Source of the DNA: Novosphingobium fuchskuhlense
GTDB lineage: Bacteria; Pseudomonadota; Alphaproteobacteria; Sphingomonadales; Sphingomonadaceae
Assembly (NCBI RefSeq): GCF_001519075.1
Contig: NZ_KQ954245.1
Coordinates: 597,552-661,551 of the forward strand
Direction of reading: 5' to 3'
Length of the DNA: 64,000 bases
The notes beneath the pieces are model-generated. The model did no database searches, was not told where the DNA came from, and saw only the letters and a program-made list of their open reading frames with translations. Shown here piece after piece: positions 1-9,595 of the stretch. Numbering within the stretch: the stretch's first letter is position 1; each line of letters begins with the position of its first letter. The translations under genes and the position numbers were made by a program.

Positions 1-1022
1 TTGCCGCCGCGCCCGGCAAGGCCATCGTCGCCGGCATTGCCATAGAGCACGTTGTTCGCGTCATTGCCGTCGATCTGGTCACTGCCCGAGCCGCCCCGGG
101 CATTCTCGATCGTGCAGTTGAAGGCGATGCCGATGTTGGCATCGAGCGTCGTGTCCGCATAGCCGAGCTGCGAATAGGTGCCCGGGGCCAGCGTGATCAG
201 GCAGCTCTGGGTGAATGCGCTCACATCCAGCGTATCGGTGCCGCCGGCATCCCAGATCGTCTGATAGACGGGTTGTTCCGGCTTGAAGGCATAAGTGTCG
301 TTGCCGGTATGGTACGCCATGTTGGCGCCATAGAGCCGCTGCACTGCGGCGATGTCATAGACGCCGGGTGTCAGAATGATGAACTGCGCGTCGGTTGCGC
401 CGGGCTGGAAATAGAAATCGCCCTTGGGCGACGTGTACGACATGATCGTGTAGCGCATGTCGTCATAGCCCGCCGGAATGATGTTCCCCTCGAACGGATG
501 ATCGAGCCCCAGCGCGTGGCCGATCTCGTGCATCATCGCGACGAAATCATAGGTAAAGGGCTGGAACGTGCCGCCCTTGATCCCCGGCTCGATCCAGATA
601 TCGCCTTGGGAAGGATCGCCGGCGTCGCTGAAGATTTTGGTATAACCCCAGAAGTCGCTCGACACTTCCGAGGAAAAGGCGATGCGGATATCGCCCACCA
701 CCCCGGCCGCCGTTTCCGCAACCTTGGTGAACGAAATGTTGGCGACATCGGCCCAGCGCTGGAAGGCAAGGTCGATACCCGGGATTTGCGCATCGGTCAC
801 ACCGAAGTGCTGCGTCGCGGTCGGCTCCTTGCCGTAATCGCTGGTGAACCTGGAGCTGACCCCGTTCAGGAACGGAAAGCTGTAGCTGATCTGCGTCTTC
901 CCGCCGCTCACGGTGGCCCACTGCGTGCGGAAGTAGGCCTGAGGGGCATAGAGCGAATCGATGAACGGATCGCCGCTGAGATCGAACCCCTTGGACGGAG
1001 CGATATCGGTGTACAGCGTCAT
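1..1022 (-). CDS. Serralysin-family (M10B) secreted zinc metalloprotease, N-terminal part
   Basis: The 340 visible codons carry the zinc-protease signature HEIGHALGLDHP (about residues 165-176: three zinc-binding His and the catalytic Glu) and a following Met-turn MSYTS (about residue 194). Glycine/aspartate-rich RTX-type sequence (GGSGSDQIDG, GNAGDDG) begins near residue 320 and runs off the window at base 1, so the C-terminus and secretion signal are not seen. The family is secreted by type I (ABC) exporters without an N-terminal signal peptide, and none is visible here; no exporter gene lies in the window. I chose the ATG at 1022 because GGAG precedes it by about 8 nt; in-frame ATGs at 1067 and 1094 would add 15 or 24 residues but have weaker ribosome sites. 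Family assignment is secure; substrate is unknown. Confidence 0.9.
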   Translation of the reverse strand, partial: MTLYTDIAPSKGFDLSGDPFIDSLYAPQAYFRTQWATVSGGKTQISYSFPFLNGVSSRFTSDYGKEPTATQHFGVTDAQIPGIDLAFQRWADVANISFTKVAETAAGVVGDIRIAFSSEVSSDFWGYTKIFSDAGDPSQGDIWIEPGIKGGTFQPFTYDFVAMMHEIGHALGLDHPFEGNIIPAGYDDMRYTIMSYTSPKGDFYFQPGATDAQFIILTPGVYDIAAVQRLYGANMAYHTGNDTYAFKPEQPVYQTIWDAGGTDTLDVSAFTQSCLITLAPGTYSQLGYADTTLDANIGIAFNCTIENARGGSGSDQIDGNDANNVLYGNAGDDGLAGRGG

Positions 1023-1131
1023 GGCGCGCTCTCCGTGCTGGCGGCCCGAACCGGCCAAGGCGCCCATGTCACCGGCCGATCCCTGCGGAATCATTACCGC
1101 CTAGGTATAACCCGCTGGTTGCCTTTTTCCG

Positions 1132-2334
1132 TCATGGAAAATCGGTGATGGCGACGGCGGCGGCATATGCGCTCGCCCAGGCCCACTGGAAGTTGTAGCC
1201 GCCCAGCCACCCTGTCACGTCCACCGCCTCGCCAACGGCATAGAGCCCCGGCACCGCCTGTGCGCCCATGGTGCGCGAGGAAAGGCCCGCCGTGCTAATC
1301 CCGCCTGCGGTTACTTCCGCCTTGGCAAAGCCTTCGCTGCCGCTGGGAGCAAATCGCCAGCGTCGCAGCTGCGTTTCCGCACCACGCAGCGCCTTGTCCT
1401 GCGTCTGGCCAAGCTCGCCCTCGATCCCCACGTGTTCAGCGAGCCTGACGGCAAGCCGCTCGGGAAGCGCGGCGCCCAGTGCCTTTGCAAGCGCCAGGCG
1501 CGGGCGCTCCCGCTTTGCCGCCAGCAGCCAGTCCTGCGGCTGGTCGGGCAGGAAATCAATCTCCACGCAGCCACCATGCCGCCAGTAGGAGGAAACCTGC
1601 AGGATCGCCGGCCCGGAAAGCCCGCGGTGGGTGAACAGCGCCGCCTCGCGGAACGCCGCCTTGCCGCAATGCGCCACCACCTCCGCCGAAACGCCGGAAA
1701 GCTCGCGAAACAGCGCTTCCTCGCCCGATAGCGTCAGCGGCACCAGCGCCGGGCGCGGCTGCACCACCTTGAGACCGAACTTGCGCGCCAGATCATAGGC
1801 AAAACCGGTTGCGCCCAGTTTGGGAATCGCGGGACCGCCGGTCGCGATCACGAGTGCGGGCGCGATCAGCGTCTCCGACCCGAACTGCACCCGAAACAAC
1901 CCATCCGCATGCTCGACACCGCCCACCTGTGCACCCAGGCGCAGATTGACCCCGCCCGCAGCGCATTCCTCCACCAGCATCGCCACGATCTGCTTTGCCG
2001 ATCCGTCGCAAAAGAGCTGCCCCAGCGTCTTCTCGTGCCAGGCAATGCCGTAGCGTTCGACCAGCGCGATGAAGTCGGCGGGCGTGTAGCGGCTCAGCGC
2101 CGATCGCGCGAAGTGCGGATTTTCGGAGAGATAGCGATCAGGTGCGGTGTAAAGGTTGGTGAAATTGCACCGTCCTCCCCCGGAAATCAGGATCTTCTTG
2201 CCCGGCGCATCGGCGTGATCGAGCAGCGCGACGCGCTTGCCGCGTTGCCCGGCCAGCCCTGCACAGAACAACCCCGCCGCCCCGGCGCCGAGCACAATGA
2301 CGTCGTGAGTGGGGACGTTATGCGTCGGCGCCAT
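1132..2334 (-). CDS. BaiN/HI0933-family NAD(P)/FAD-dependent oxidoreductase
   Basis: This 400-residue flavoprotein begins with a dinucleotide-binding fold, VIVLGAGAAGLF (about residues 13-24), followed by the family hallmark GGGRCNFTN (about residues 52-60) that contacts FAD. The C-terminal GLYAVGEAVDVTGWLGGYN is the second FAD segment and contains the WLGGYN motif of this family. Length matches the family. The genes are usually annotated as aminoacetone oxidase or BaiN-like, but physiological substrates are mostly unknown, so no reaction is assigned. It starts 10 nt downstream of lpdA and is probably co-transcribed with the pyruvate dehydrogenase E2-E3 genes; I see no functional link beyond that arrangement. 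Confidence 0.88.
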   Translation of the reverse strand: MAPTHNVPTHDVIVLGAGAAGLFCAGLAGQRGKRVALLDHADAPGKKILISGGGRCNFTNLYTAPDRYLSENPHFARSALSRYTPADFIALVERYGIAWHEKTLGQLFCDGSAKQIVAMLVEECAAGGVNLRLGAQVGGVEHADGLFRVQFGSETLIAPALVIATGGPAIPKLGATGFAYDLARKFGLKVVQPRPALVPLTLSGEEALFRELSGVSAEVVAHCGKAAFREAALFTHRGLSGPAILQVSSYWRHGGCVEIDFLPDQPQDWLLAAKRERPRLALAKALGAALPERLAVRLAEHVGIEGELGQTQDKALRGAETQLRRWRFAPSGSEGFAKAEVTAGGISTAGLSSRTMGAQAVPGLYAVGEAVDVTGWLGGYNFQWAWASAYAAAVAITDFP

Positions 2335-2344
2335 GGGACCAGGG

Positions 2345-3757
2345 TCAGATATGAAGCGCGCGCCCGTAAGCCGCGAGCACGCTCTCGTGCATCATTTCCG
2401 ACAGCGTCGGGTGCGCGAACACGGTGTGCATCAGCTCGGCCTCGGTCGTCTCGAGCGTCTTGCCCACGACATAGCCCTGGATCAACTCGGTCACTTCCGC
2501 GCCGATCATGTGCGCGCCCAGCAGTTCGCCCGTCTGCGCATCGAACACCGTCTTGATGAAGCCCTCGGCCTCGCCCAGCGCAATGGCCTTGCCGTTGCCG
2601 ATGAACGGGAAGGTGCCAACCTTAACTTCGTGCCCAGCTTCCTTCGCCTTCGCCTCGGTCAGGCCCACGCTCGCGACCTGCGGGTGGCAGTAGGTGCAGC
2701 CCGGAATGTTGAGGCGGTCCATCGGGTGCGGGTGAACCTCGGTGTTGCCCAGCGCCTGCGCGATGGCCTCGGCGGCGATCACGCCCTCGTGGCTCGCCTT
2801 GTGGGCCAGCCACGGCCCCGGTGTCACGTCGCCGATGGCCCAAACGCCCGGCACATTGGTGCGGCCATAGCCGTCGATGGCAATGATCCCGCGCTCGGCG
2901 GCGACGCCCAGCGCCTCAAGCCCGATGTTTTCGGTATTGGGCACGATGCCAACGGCCACGATCACATGGCTGAAATCATGCTCGGCCGAATTGCCATCCT
3001 TGCCCTTGATCTTCGCCTTCACGCCCGCCGCGCTCGTGGCGATGCTTTCAACGCCCGCGCCGGTCAGGATCGTGATCCCCTGCTTGGTCAGTGACTTCTC
3101 CAGGAACGCGGAAACGTCCGCATCTTCCACCGGCACGATGCGGTCCATCATCTCGACGACCGTAACATCCGCGCCCATGTCGTTGTAGAAGCTCGCGAAT
3201 TCGATGCCGATCGCACCCGAGCCGATCACCAGCAGCTTCGTCGGCATCGCCGGCGGCACCATCGCATGGCGGTAGGTCCAGATGCGGTCCCCGTCCGCCT
3301 TGGCAAACGGCAGATCCCGCGCCCGCGCACCGGTCGCGACGATCACGTGCTTGGCCGAAAGCACCTCGGTGCCCTTCTCGCCGGTCACTTCGACCTGCCC
3401 CGCGCCCTTGATCACGCCGGTGCCCATATGCACGGTGATCTTGTTCTTGCGCATCAGGTGCGTCACGCCCTGATTGAGCTGCTTGGCGACGCCGCGCGAG
3501 CGCTTCACCACCGCGTCGATGTCGGCACGGATGTTGTCCGCCGCGAGGCCATAGCTCGCTGCGTGCTTCATCTGGTTGAACACTTCGGCCGAACGCAGCA
3601 GCGCCTTGGTCGGAATGCACCCCCAGTTGAGGCAGATGCCGCCGAGCAACTCGCGCTCCACGATCCCCACCTTGAGCCCGAGCTGTGCGCCGCGGATCGC
3701 CGCGACATAGCCGCCGGGGCCCGAGCCGAGAACGAGAAGGTCGTATTGATCAGCCAC
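2345..3757 (-). CDS. lpdA: Dihydrolipoyl dehydrogenase (E3)
   Basis: The FAD enzyme reoxidises dihydrolipoyl groups of 2-oxoacid dehydrogenase complexes with NAD+. The 470-residue protein has the FAD fold LGSGPGGYVAA (residues 10-20), the redox-active disulfide in GGICLNWGCIPTK (Cys42/Cys47), an NAD-binding GSGAIGIEF, and the C-terminal HPTLSE carrying the catalytic His-Glu pair. The start is GTG at 3757, supported by AAGGAG 7 nt upstream. It follows the E2 gene at 3836-5128 on the same strand after 78 nt, so it is likely the E3 of pyruvate dehydrogenase. The bkd operon at 28.5-32.1 kb has no E3 gene, so this enzyme may also serve that complex (inference). Confidence 0.97.
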   Translation of the reverse strand: MADQYDLLVLGSGPGGYVAAIRGAQLGLKVGIVERELLGGICLNWGCIPTKALLRSAEVFNQMKHAASYGLAADNIRADIDAVVKRSRGVAKQLNQGVTHLMRKNKITVHMGTGVIKGAGQVEVTGEKGTEVLSAKHVIVATGARARDLPFAKADGDRIWTYRHAMVPPAMPTKLLVIGSGAIGIEFASFYNDMGADVTVVEMMDRIVPVEDADVSAFLEKSLTKQGITILTGAGVESIATSAAGVKAKIKGKDGNSAEHDFSHVIVAVGIVPNTENIGLEALGVAAERGIIAIDGYGRTNVPGVWAIGDVTPGPWLAHKASHEGVIAAEAIAQALGNTEVHPHPMDRLNIPGCTYCHPQVASVGLTEAKAKEAGHEVKVGTFPFIGNGKAIALGEAEGFIKTVFDAQTGELLGAHMIGAEVTELIQGYVVGKTLETTEAELMHTVFAHPTLSEMMHESVLAAYGRALHI

Positions 3758-3835
3758 GAAAATGCTCCTTGCAGTCGGCGTCCTGTTTAGCCCGCTCGGG
3801 CCGGCGCGCCGCTCTCAATATGATCAGGCCAGCGT

Positions 3836-5128
3836 TCAAGCCACGAGCGCCAGCGGCGCTTCCACCAGCGTCTTGAACGCCTGCATCAGCTGCGCGCCCT
3901 CCGCACCGTCAATCGCGCGGTGGTCGAAGCTGCCGGTGGCGGACATGACGGTCGCGATCCCCAGCGCATCGTCGATCACATAGGGGCGCTTCTCGCCTGC
4001 GCCGATCGCCATGATCATGCCCTGCGGCGGATTGATCACCGCCACGAACTGCTTGATGCCGAACATGCCGAGGTTCGAAAGGCTGGCCGTCCCGCCCTGA
4101 TACTCGTGCGGTGCCAGCTTGCCCGCCTTGGCGCGCGCGGCCAGATCCGCCATGTCCTTCTGGATCGCGGAGATCGACTTGACGTCGGCTCCCGTCACGA
4201 TCGGCGTGATGAGGCCGCCCGGGATCGAAACTGCGACTGCGATATCGGCACGCGAATAGCGGATCAGATTGTCGCCCGCGAAGCTCACGTTGGCATCGGG
4301 CGCCAGCATCAGCGCCTTGCCCAGCGCCTTGATCAGGAGGTCGTTCACCGAGAGCTTCACGCCCTCGCCGGCCAGCGCCGCATTGAGCTCGGCGCGCAGC
4401 TTGAGCAGCTTGTCGAGGCTGATGTCGACCGTCAGGTAATAGTGCGGCACCGTCGCCTTGGCTTCGGTCAGGCGGCGCGCGATGGTCTTGCGCATCGACG
4501 AGAGCTTGACCGCCTCGTGCGGGATATCGGTGCTGAACGGTGCAGCCGCCGGTGCTGCCACCGGAGCCGCGACAGGCGCCGGAACTGCGGCAGGCGCTGC
4601 GACGGCAGCCTTCGGAGCGGCCACATCGAGGTCAGCCTTGATGATCCGGCCATGCGGACCGCTGCCGGTCACCGTGCCGAGATCGATGCCCTTCTCGCTG
4701 GCAATACGCTTGGCAAGCGGGCTCGCCACGATGCGATCACCTGCGGCAGCGACTGGAGCGGGAGCCGGAGCAGGCGCGGCTGCAACGGGGGCCGCGGCCG
4801 GTGCTGCCACCGGTGCAGGCATTGGCGCGACCGGCGCGGGGGCAGGTGCCGACACCGCCGCAGCAGCAGGCGCCGCATCGCCATCGTCCTCGCCCGCAAT
4901 CGTCGCGATCACGGTGCCGACCTTCACGCCTTCGGTCCCCTCGGCCACTTCGATGGCAACAACGGTGCCTTCGTCGACGGCCTCGAATTCCATCGTCGCC
5001 TTGTCGGTCTCGATCTCGGCCATGATGTCGCCGGACGAGACCTTGTCGCCTACCTTGACCAACCACTTGGCCAGCGTGCCCTCCTCCATCGTGGGCGACA
5101 GCGCGGGCATCTTGATCTGGATCGGCAT
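3836..5128 (-). CDS. pdhC: Pyruvate dehydrogenase complex E2, dihydrolipoamide acetyltransferase
   Basis: This is the acetyl-transferring core of pyruvate dehydrogenase. Domains in order: one lipoyl domain with [10 protein letters not shown] (lipoylated Lys43); a long Ala/Pro linker (about residues 85-130); the peripheral-subunit-binding domain ([24 protein letters not shown]); a second Ala/Pro linker; and the catalytic domain ending in [11 protein letters not shown] (His403, Asp407). Length, 430 residues, is normal. The Ala/Pro linkers create strong repetitive GC-rich DNA and long spurious antisense frames. lpdA follows on the same strand. The E1 genes are not adjacent in this window. Assignment to pyruvate rather than another 2-oxoacid rests on similarity to alphaproteobacterial PDH E2 and is fairly sure. 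Confidence 0.94.
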   Translation of the reverse strand: MPIQIKMPALSPTMEEGTLAKWLVKVGDKVSSGDIMAEIETDKATMEFEAVDEGTVVAIEVAEGTEGVKVGTVIATIAGEDDGDAAPAAAAVSAPAPAPVAPMPAPVAAPAAAPVAAAPAPAPAPVAAAGDRIVASPLAKRIASEKGIDLGTVTGSGPHGRIIKADLDVAAPKAAVAAPAAVPAPVAAPVAAPAAAPFSTDIPHEAVKLSSMRKTIARRLTEAKATVPHYYLTVDISLDKLLKLRAELNAALAGEGVKLSVNDLLIKALGKALMLAPDANVSFAGDNLIRYSRADIAVAVSIPGGLITPIVTGADVKSISAIQKDMADLAARAKAGKLAPHEYQGGTASLSNLGMFGIKQFVAVINPPQGMIMAIGAGEKRPYVIDDALGIATVMSATGSFDHRAIDGAEGAQLMQAFKTLVEAPLALVA

Positions 5129-5364
5129 GGGCAGCTCTTTTCCCTATTGGTTGTCGGGGCTTCGCGCCGGTGCAGCCAGCATTGGCCTGCTCCGCCCCGC
5201 GCGTGTCCCTTCGCACATGGCGCGCCATTTCGCCACCCGGCGGGGGCGGGTCAAGTCTCTTGGCGCTTGCCCCGCATACGAATTAGGCCAATACGCATGA
5301 CCCTGCCGTATGACCGGCAGTGCGAGCGGCGCTTCGAACCGTCCTTATCGCAAGGGGGGCAGGC

Positions 5365-5874
5365 ATGGTGGATACGGCTGAAGAGGCACAGGGTGCGTCT
5401 GGCGCAGAATGGCGTGCAGGCCAGCGCGTCTATCTCGTGATCATGGATGATACCGAGGAAGCAGCCCGCGCGCTGCGCTTTGCCGCGCGTCGCGCGGTGC
5501 GCACGGACGGCACCGTCCATATCCTCGCGCTCGTCCCCAAGCAGGAATTTGTCGTGTTCGGCAGCATCCAGGCCACCATCGAGGCCGAAGCGCGCGAGCG
5601 CGCCGAAGACCTCGCACGCGCCGCCGCCGGCAGCCTCGCCAGCGAATCCGGCCTCGCTCCCGCCGTCGCGGTGCGCACCGGCAGCGGGCCGCAAGTGGTG
5701 CGCGAATACCTTGGGCAGCATCCGGAAGTCTCCGCGCTCGTGCTGGGCGCTGCGGCGGAAGGCAATCCGGGCCCGCTCGTCACCCACTTCACCTCGCACC
5801 TCGGCCAGCTGCCCTGCGTGCTGATGATCGTTCCCGGCGGGATCGACGAACGCGGCATCGATTCGTTCAGTTAG
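5365..5874 (+). CDS. Universal stress protein family (UspA-like)
   Basis: The 169-residue soluble protein has the single-domain USP fold: YLVIMDDTEEAARALRFAARRA as the first strand and helix (residues about 20-41), and near the C-terminus a segment VSALVLGAAAEGN followed by GPLVTHFTSHLG and PCVLMIVPGG. The classical ATP-binding G-2x-G-9x-G(S/T) is only partly recognisable, so nucleotide binding is uncertain. I start it at the ATG at 5365, just behind AAGGGGGG, not at an upstream non-ATG codon. It diverges from pdhC across about 236 bp and converges on rnr. Such proteins are generally stress or starvation regulated; nothing in the DNA shows how this one is controlled. Confidence 0.82.
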   Translation: MVDTAEEAQGASGAEWRAGQRVYLVIMDDTEEAARALRFAARRAVRTDGTVHILALVPKQEFVVFGSIQATIEAEARERAEDLARAAAGSLASESGLAPAVAVRTGSGPQVVREYLGQHPEVSALVLGAAAEGNPGPLVTHFTSHLGQLPCVLMIVPGGIDERGIDSFS

Positions 5875-5880
5875 CGCGCC

Positions 5881-8178
5881 TTACCGCTTGCGCCCCTGAT
5901 GCCGGATATTGCGCGGCCGCCCGCGTGGCCCCTGCATGAAACCGCCAGCCCTCTTCGGCCCCCGGTCTGCTGGCCGCCCTCCGCGCGGCTCGATCCGCCC
6001 CGCGCCCTCGGGCAAGTCCACCGGCTCGAACTTCAGCGCGCCCGTCAGCGGGTTCGCCTCGGCAAGCCGCAGCTTGAGGATCATGCCCATTGCAAACTCC
6101 TCGCCGGTTTCTTCGCCCACCAGCACCTGCCGCTTCTCGTCATGGGCAAACCGTTCTGCCCCCAGGGTCGAGATCGGCACCAGACCGTCGCCGCCCAGCC
6201 CGATGATCGTCGCGAAGAGGCCGAATTTCTGCACGCCGGTCACGCGCGTGTCGAACACCTCGCCCACCCGGCCCGCCAGCCAGGCCGCGACATAGCGGTC
6301 GATCGTCTCGCGCTCGGCTTCCATCGCGCGCCGTTCGGCCTTGGAAATGGCATCGCTGATCCGCGCCAGATCGCTGCGGTCGCGGTCCGAAAGGCCCGAC
6401 GTTCCCGGAATCTCGCGCGCTTCGGGTCGCGGTTGCTCCAGATGGTACGCATCCACCAGCGCCCGGTGGACGAGCAAATCCGAATAGCGCCGGATCGGCG
6501 AGGTGAAGTGCGCATAGCTCCCAAGCGCCAGCCCGAAGTGCCCTGCATTGCGCGGCCCGTAATAGGCCTGGGTCTGGCTGCGCAACACCGCTTCCATCAC
6601 CAGCGCCTTCTCGGCCTCGTCGGTCACGTCCTTCAGCATCCGGTTGAACAGCCCCGGCGTGATCACCTGCCCCAGCGCCAGCTTGCGCCCGAAGGTCGCG
6701 AGGTAGTCCTTCAGCGCCACCAGCTTTTCGCGGCTCGGCGGCTCATGGATGCGGTAGACCACCGGCGCGACCTTGGCCTCCAGCGCCTTCGCTGCCGCCA
6801 CGTTGGCCGCGATCATGAAGTCCTCGACCACGCGGTGCGCATCAAGCCGTTCCCGAAGCGCGATCTCGGCGATCTTGCCCTTCTCATCCAGCACCACGCG
6901 CCGCTCGGGCAGCTCCAGCTCCAGCGGATCGCGCTGCCCACGGGCCTTCTCCAGCAGCCGCCACGCCGCCCACAGGTTCTGCAGGTGCGGCGCTGCCACG
7001 CGCGCATCGATCCGCCGCTGCGCTTCCTCATAAGCGATCACTTCGGCGATCCGCACCAGCGCGCGGGTAAAGCGCCAGCCCGTTATCCGCCCTTCGGCGT
7101 CGATGGTAAGGTGGCAGGCCATCGCCGCCCGGTCCGCACCCACCTTGAGCGAACACACATCCGAGCTCAGCACATGCGGCAGCATCGGCACCACGCGGTC
7201 GGGGAAATAGACCGAATTGCCCCGCTTCCTCGCCTCTCGGTCGACAGCGCCGCCGGGCCGCACATAGAAACTGACGTCTGCAATCGCGACCACTGCGCGG
7301 AAGCCGCCCACGCCATCGGGCTCGGCCCAGATCGCATCGTCGTGGTCGCGCGCATCGGTCGGATCGATCGCCACGATGGGCAGGTCGCGCAAATCCTCGC
7401 GGGCACCTTCCGAAAGCGCCATCTTTGCCGCGAGCGCCGCCTCGTCCTGCGCGTCCTGCGGGAAGACGAAGGGAATGCCGTGCTTGTGGATCGCGATCAG
7501 GCTGAACGCGCGCGGCGCCAGCGGATCGCCCAGCACCTCGGTCACCTTGAGCCCGGCGCGCGGGCTCTTGCTCACCGGCTCACCCAGCACGAGCTGGCCC
7601 TCGGCGGCCCCGCCCAGATCGGCAATCTGCACAGCATTGCGCACACGCTTGTCCACAGGCGCGAGCCAGGGCTTGCCCGCCCCGTCGAACTCGACGACAC
7701 CCAGCACCTGCTCGGTCCGCGTCGGCAGCTTCTTCATCACATGCGCGATAAGACCCCGACCCGCTTCCTCGGTCCGCGCCAGAACCCGGTCGCCCACCTT
7801 GAGCGCAGCCTGCGCGGCCTTACCCTTGCCCCTCGGCTCGATGATGCGCAGGCGCGGCGGCGGCGCGCCGTCATCGGGCTGCCAGGTATCGGGAATCGCC
7901 AGCGGCTGCCCGTCCTCGATCTCCAGCACGCGCAGCACCGTCACGCGCGGCACCCCGCCAAGCCTGTGGAAGGCGCTGCGATTGCCGTCGATCAACCCTT
8001 CTTCGGCCATGTCCTTGAGCAGCGCCTTGAGCGCGATCTTCTCGGTGCCCTTCAGCCCGAACGCCTTGGAAATCTCGCGCTTGCCCGCGGGCTCCTCGCT
8101 CTCGGAAATGAACGCCAGCACCTGCTCGCGGGTGGGAAGGCCGTCGGGCCCGTTCGGCGTCTGCTTGCGAATTGCCAT
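5881..8178 (-). CDS. rnr: Ribonuclease R (3'-5' exoribonuclease)
   Basis: RNase R degrades structured RNA processively from the 3' end. The 765-residue protein has an N-terminal winged-helix region, cold-shock-like domains, then the RNB catalytic domain with VAIDPTDARDHDDAIW, whose aspartates bind the magnesium ions, and FTSPIRRYSDLLVHR, typical of RNase R/II. An S1 RNA-binding domain follows (AGRVGEVFDTRVTGVQKFG), and the tail is basic (RGRPRNIRHQGRKR). The frame is open further upstream, but the ATG at 8178 has a GAGGT ribosome site and the protein MAIRKQTPNGPDG matches the expected start. It lies 37 nt downstream of the M28 peptidase gene on the same strand. Confidence 0.96.
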   Translation of the reverse strand: MAIRKQTPNGPDGLPTREQVLAFISESEEPAGKREISKAFGLKGTEKIALKALLKDMAEEGLIDGNRSAFHRLGGVPRVTVLRVLEIEDGQPLAIPDTWQPDDGAPPPRLRIIEPRGKGKAAQAALKVGDRVLARTEEAGRGLIAHVMKKLPTRTEQVLGVVEFDGAGKPWLAPVDKRVRNAVQIADLGGAAEGQLVLGEPVSKSPRAGLKVTEVLGDPLAPRAFSLIAIHKHGIPFVFPQDAQDEAALAAKMALSEGAREDLRDLPIVAIDPTDARDHDDAIWAEPDGVGGFRAVVAIADVSFYVRPGGAVDREARKRGNSVYFPDRVVPMLPHVLSSDVCSLKVGADRAAMACHLTIDAEGRITGWRFTRALVRIAEVIAYEEAQRRIDARVAAPHLQNLWAAWRLLEKARGQRDPLELELPERRVVLDEKGKIAEIALRERLDAHRVVEDFMIAANVAAAKALEAKVAPVVYRIHEPPSREKLVALKDYLATFGRKLALGQVITPGLFNRMLKDVTDEAEKALVMEAVLRSQTQAYYGPRNAGHFGLALGSYAHFTSPIRRYSDLLVHRALVDAYHLEQPRPEAREIPGTSGLSDRDRSDLARISDAISKAERRAMEAERETIDRYVAAWLAGRVGEVFDTRVTGVQKFGLFATIIGLGGDGLVPISTLGAERFAHDEKRQVLVGEETGEEFAMGMILKLRLAEANPLTGALKFEPVDLPEGAGRIEPRGGRPADRGPKRAGGFMQGPRGRPRNIRHQGRKR

Positions 8179-8215
8179 CACCGACCTCTGGGCGTTGCAG
8201 GCGGCAATAGCAAGA

Positions 8216-9526
8216 TCAGGGCTTGGCCTCCGGCGCATAGGCCCCGCCTGGCACGGCAGAGGCAATCGGGCTCTCGGATCCGTCTGCCGCAAGCGCGCTC
8301 ACGCCGAAGAACCAGTCATCCCCACGCACGCCGCCGAGCCGCAGATGCGTGTCTGCGGTCTCGGCCACCGGCTTTGCATCCCAGCCAGCGGCATCGGTTC
8401 GCCGCTGCCACACGCGGTAGCGCGCCGCGCCCGGAACCGCCGTCCAGTCCACATCGGTAAAGGTCTGCACGGCTGCCGTGACTTTGGCCACGGGCGGGAG
8501 CGGCGCCGCCGCCAGTCTGGCCAGCGCCTGCACATTCAGCTTCGTCACCTTGGCGAGATAGGCGAAGTCCATTGCCTCAATCGTATCGCCGAACGGCCGC
8601 CCACCTTCGGTCCGCACGTTCTGGTGCTGCCGCTCGTAATTCTCCACCGCCACCGTGAAGCGCACGGCCGGGAAGCCCATCTCCTGAAACGGCAGATGAT
8701 CCCCGCCGCGCCCCATGCGGTCCGCGCGCCAGACCTGCCGCACCGCCACATCGCCGCCGAGTCCCGCCAGCCACCGCGACAGGTTGCGCGACGGGCTGTC
8801 GTTCTCGCCGCCAATCGCCCGCTGCGCATCGCGTCCGCGCTCGCTCGCATCCGCACGCGGCCCTTCGGAAAAGACGCGCACATGCGTGTCGTCGACAAGG
8901 CCGTCGCTCCCTCGCGAATTGCCGACGATATCGTTGTTGAGCACGGCCTTCACCGTCCAGCCCTGCGCCTTGGCATAGTCGGCCAGCAGCTTGCCGCCAT
9001 AGAGCCCCTGCTCCTCGCCCGAGAGGATGGCATAGACGATCGTGCCCGCAAACTTCTGCTTCGAAAGCACCCGCGCTGCTTCCAGCACCAGCGCCGTGCC
9101 CGAACCGTCATCGTTGGCCCCCGGCGCATCACCCTTGGCATCGAGCGGATCGGAATTGCGGCTGTCGATATGGCCCTGGACGATCACGACTTCGCTTGGC
9201 CGCTCGGTTCCGCGCTGGATCGCCACGACATCGACAAGCCGCGTCGGGCTCGGCACCCGTTCGCCCTGCACCGTGGTTTCGGGCAGCACGAGCTCGAGGC
9301 ACCCGCCACAGGCCGCACCCGTCTTGCGAAACTGGGCTTCGGCCCACTTGCGCGCTGCGCCGATGCCGCGCCTCGGATCATCTTGCGCCGACAGAGTATG
9401 CCGCGTCCCGAACCGCACCAGTTGCGCGACATCGGCCTCGAGCCGGCCCTGGGTGACAGCATCGTCCGGCGCCGCGAGTGCGGCTGCAGGCAAGGCGAGG
9501 AGCGCGAACGCGAGGAGCTGTTTCAT
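8216..9526 (-). CDS. Exported M28-family zinc aminopeptidase
   Basis: A signal peptide (MKQLLAFALLALPAAALAA) directs this 436-residue enzyme out of the cytoplasm. All five M28 dizinc ligands appear in order: His in VQGHIDS, bridging Asp in GANDDGSG, the catalytic Glu plus ligand Glu in LSGEEQGLYG, Asp in NNDIVG and His in GGDHLPFQ. M28 enzymes remove N-terminal amino acids from peptides, or act as carboxypeptidases; which applies cannot be told here. A C-terminal region of about 90 residues (from PPVAKVTAAVQTF) looks like a fibronectin-III-type beta domain. Probably periplasmic or secreted. It sits between proS and rnr, all on the minus strand. Confidence 0.92.
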   Translation of the reverse strand: MKQLLAFALLALPAAALAAPDDAVTQGRLEADVAQLVRFGTRHTLSAQDDPRRGIGAARKWAEAQFRKTGAACGGCLELVLPETTVQGERVPSPTRLVDVVAIQRGTERPSEVVIVQGHIDSRNSDPLDAKGDAPGANDDGSGTALVLEAARVLSKQKFAGTIVYAILSGEEQGLYGGKLLADYAKAQGWTVKAVLNNDIVGNSRGSDGLVDDTHVRVFSEGPRADASERGRDAQRAIGGENDSPSRNLSRWLAGLGGDVAVRQVWRADRMGRGGDHLPFQEMGFPAVRFTVAVENYERQHQNVRTEGGRPFGDTIEAMDFAYLAKVTKLNVQALARLAAAPLPPVAKVTAAVQTFTDVDWTAVPGAARYRVWQRRTDAAGWDAKPVAETADTHLRLGGVRGDDWFFGVSALAADGSESPIASAVPGGAYAPEAKP

Positions 9527-9595
9527 GCCCCGAACCTTAGCCTAACCTCCGTTCAAGTCGAGCAGGCTGAGAACGCAGGTCCCCTGCCCCAAAGG

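Noticed and set aside
273..1148. 291-codon plus-strand frame antisense to the serralysin gene
   Set aside because: The opposite strand encodes a clear M10 protease with zinc motif; the plus-strand product has no such signal.
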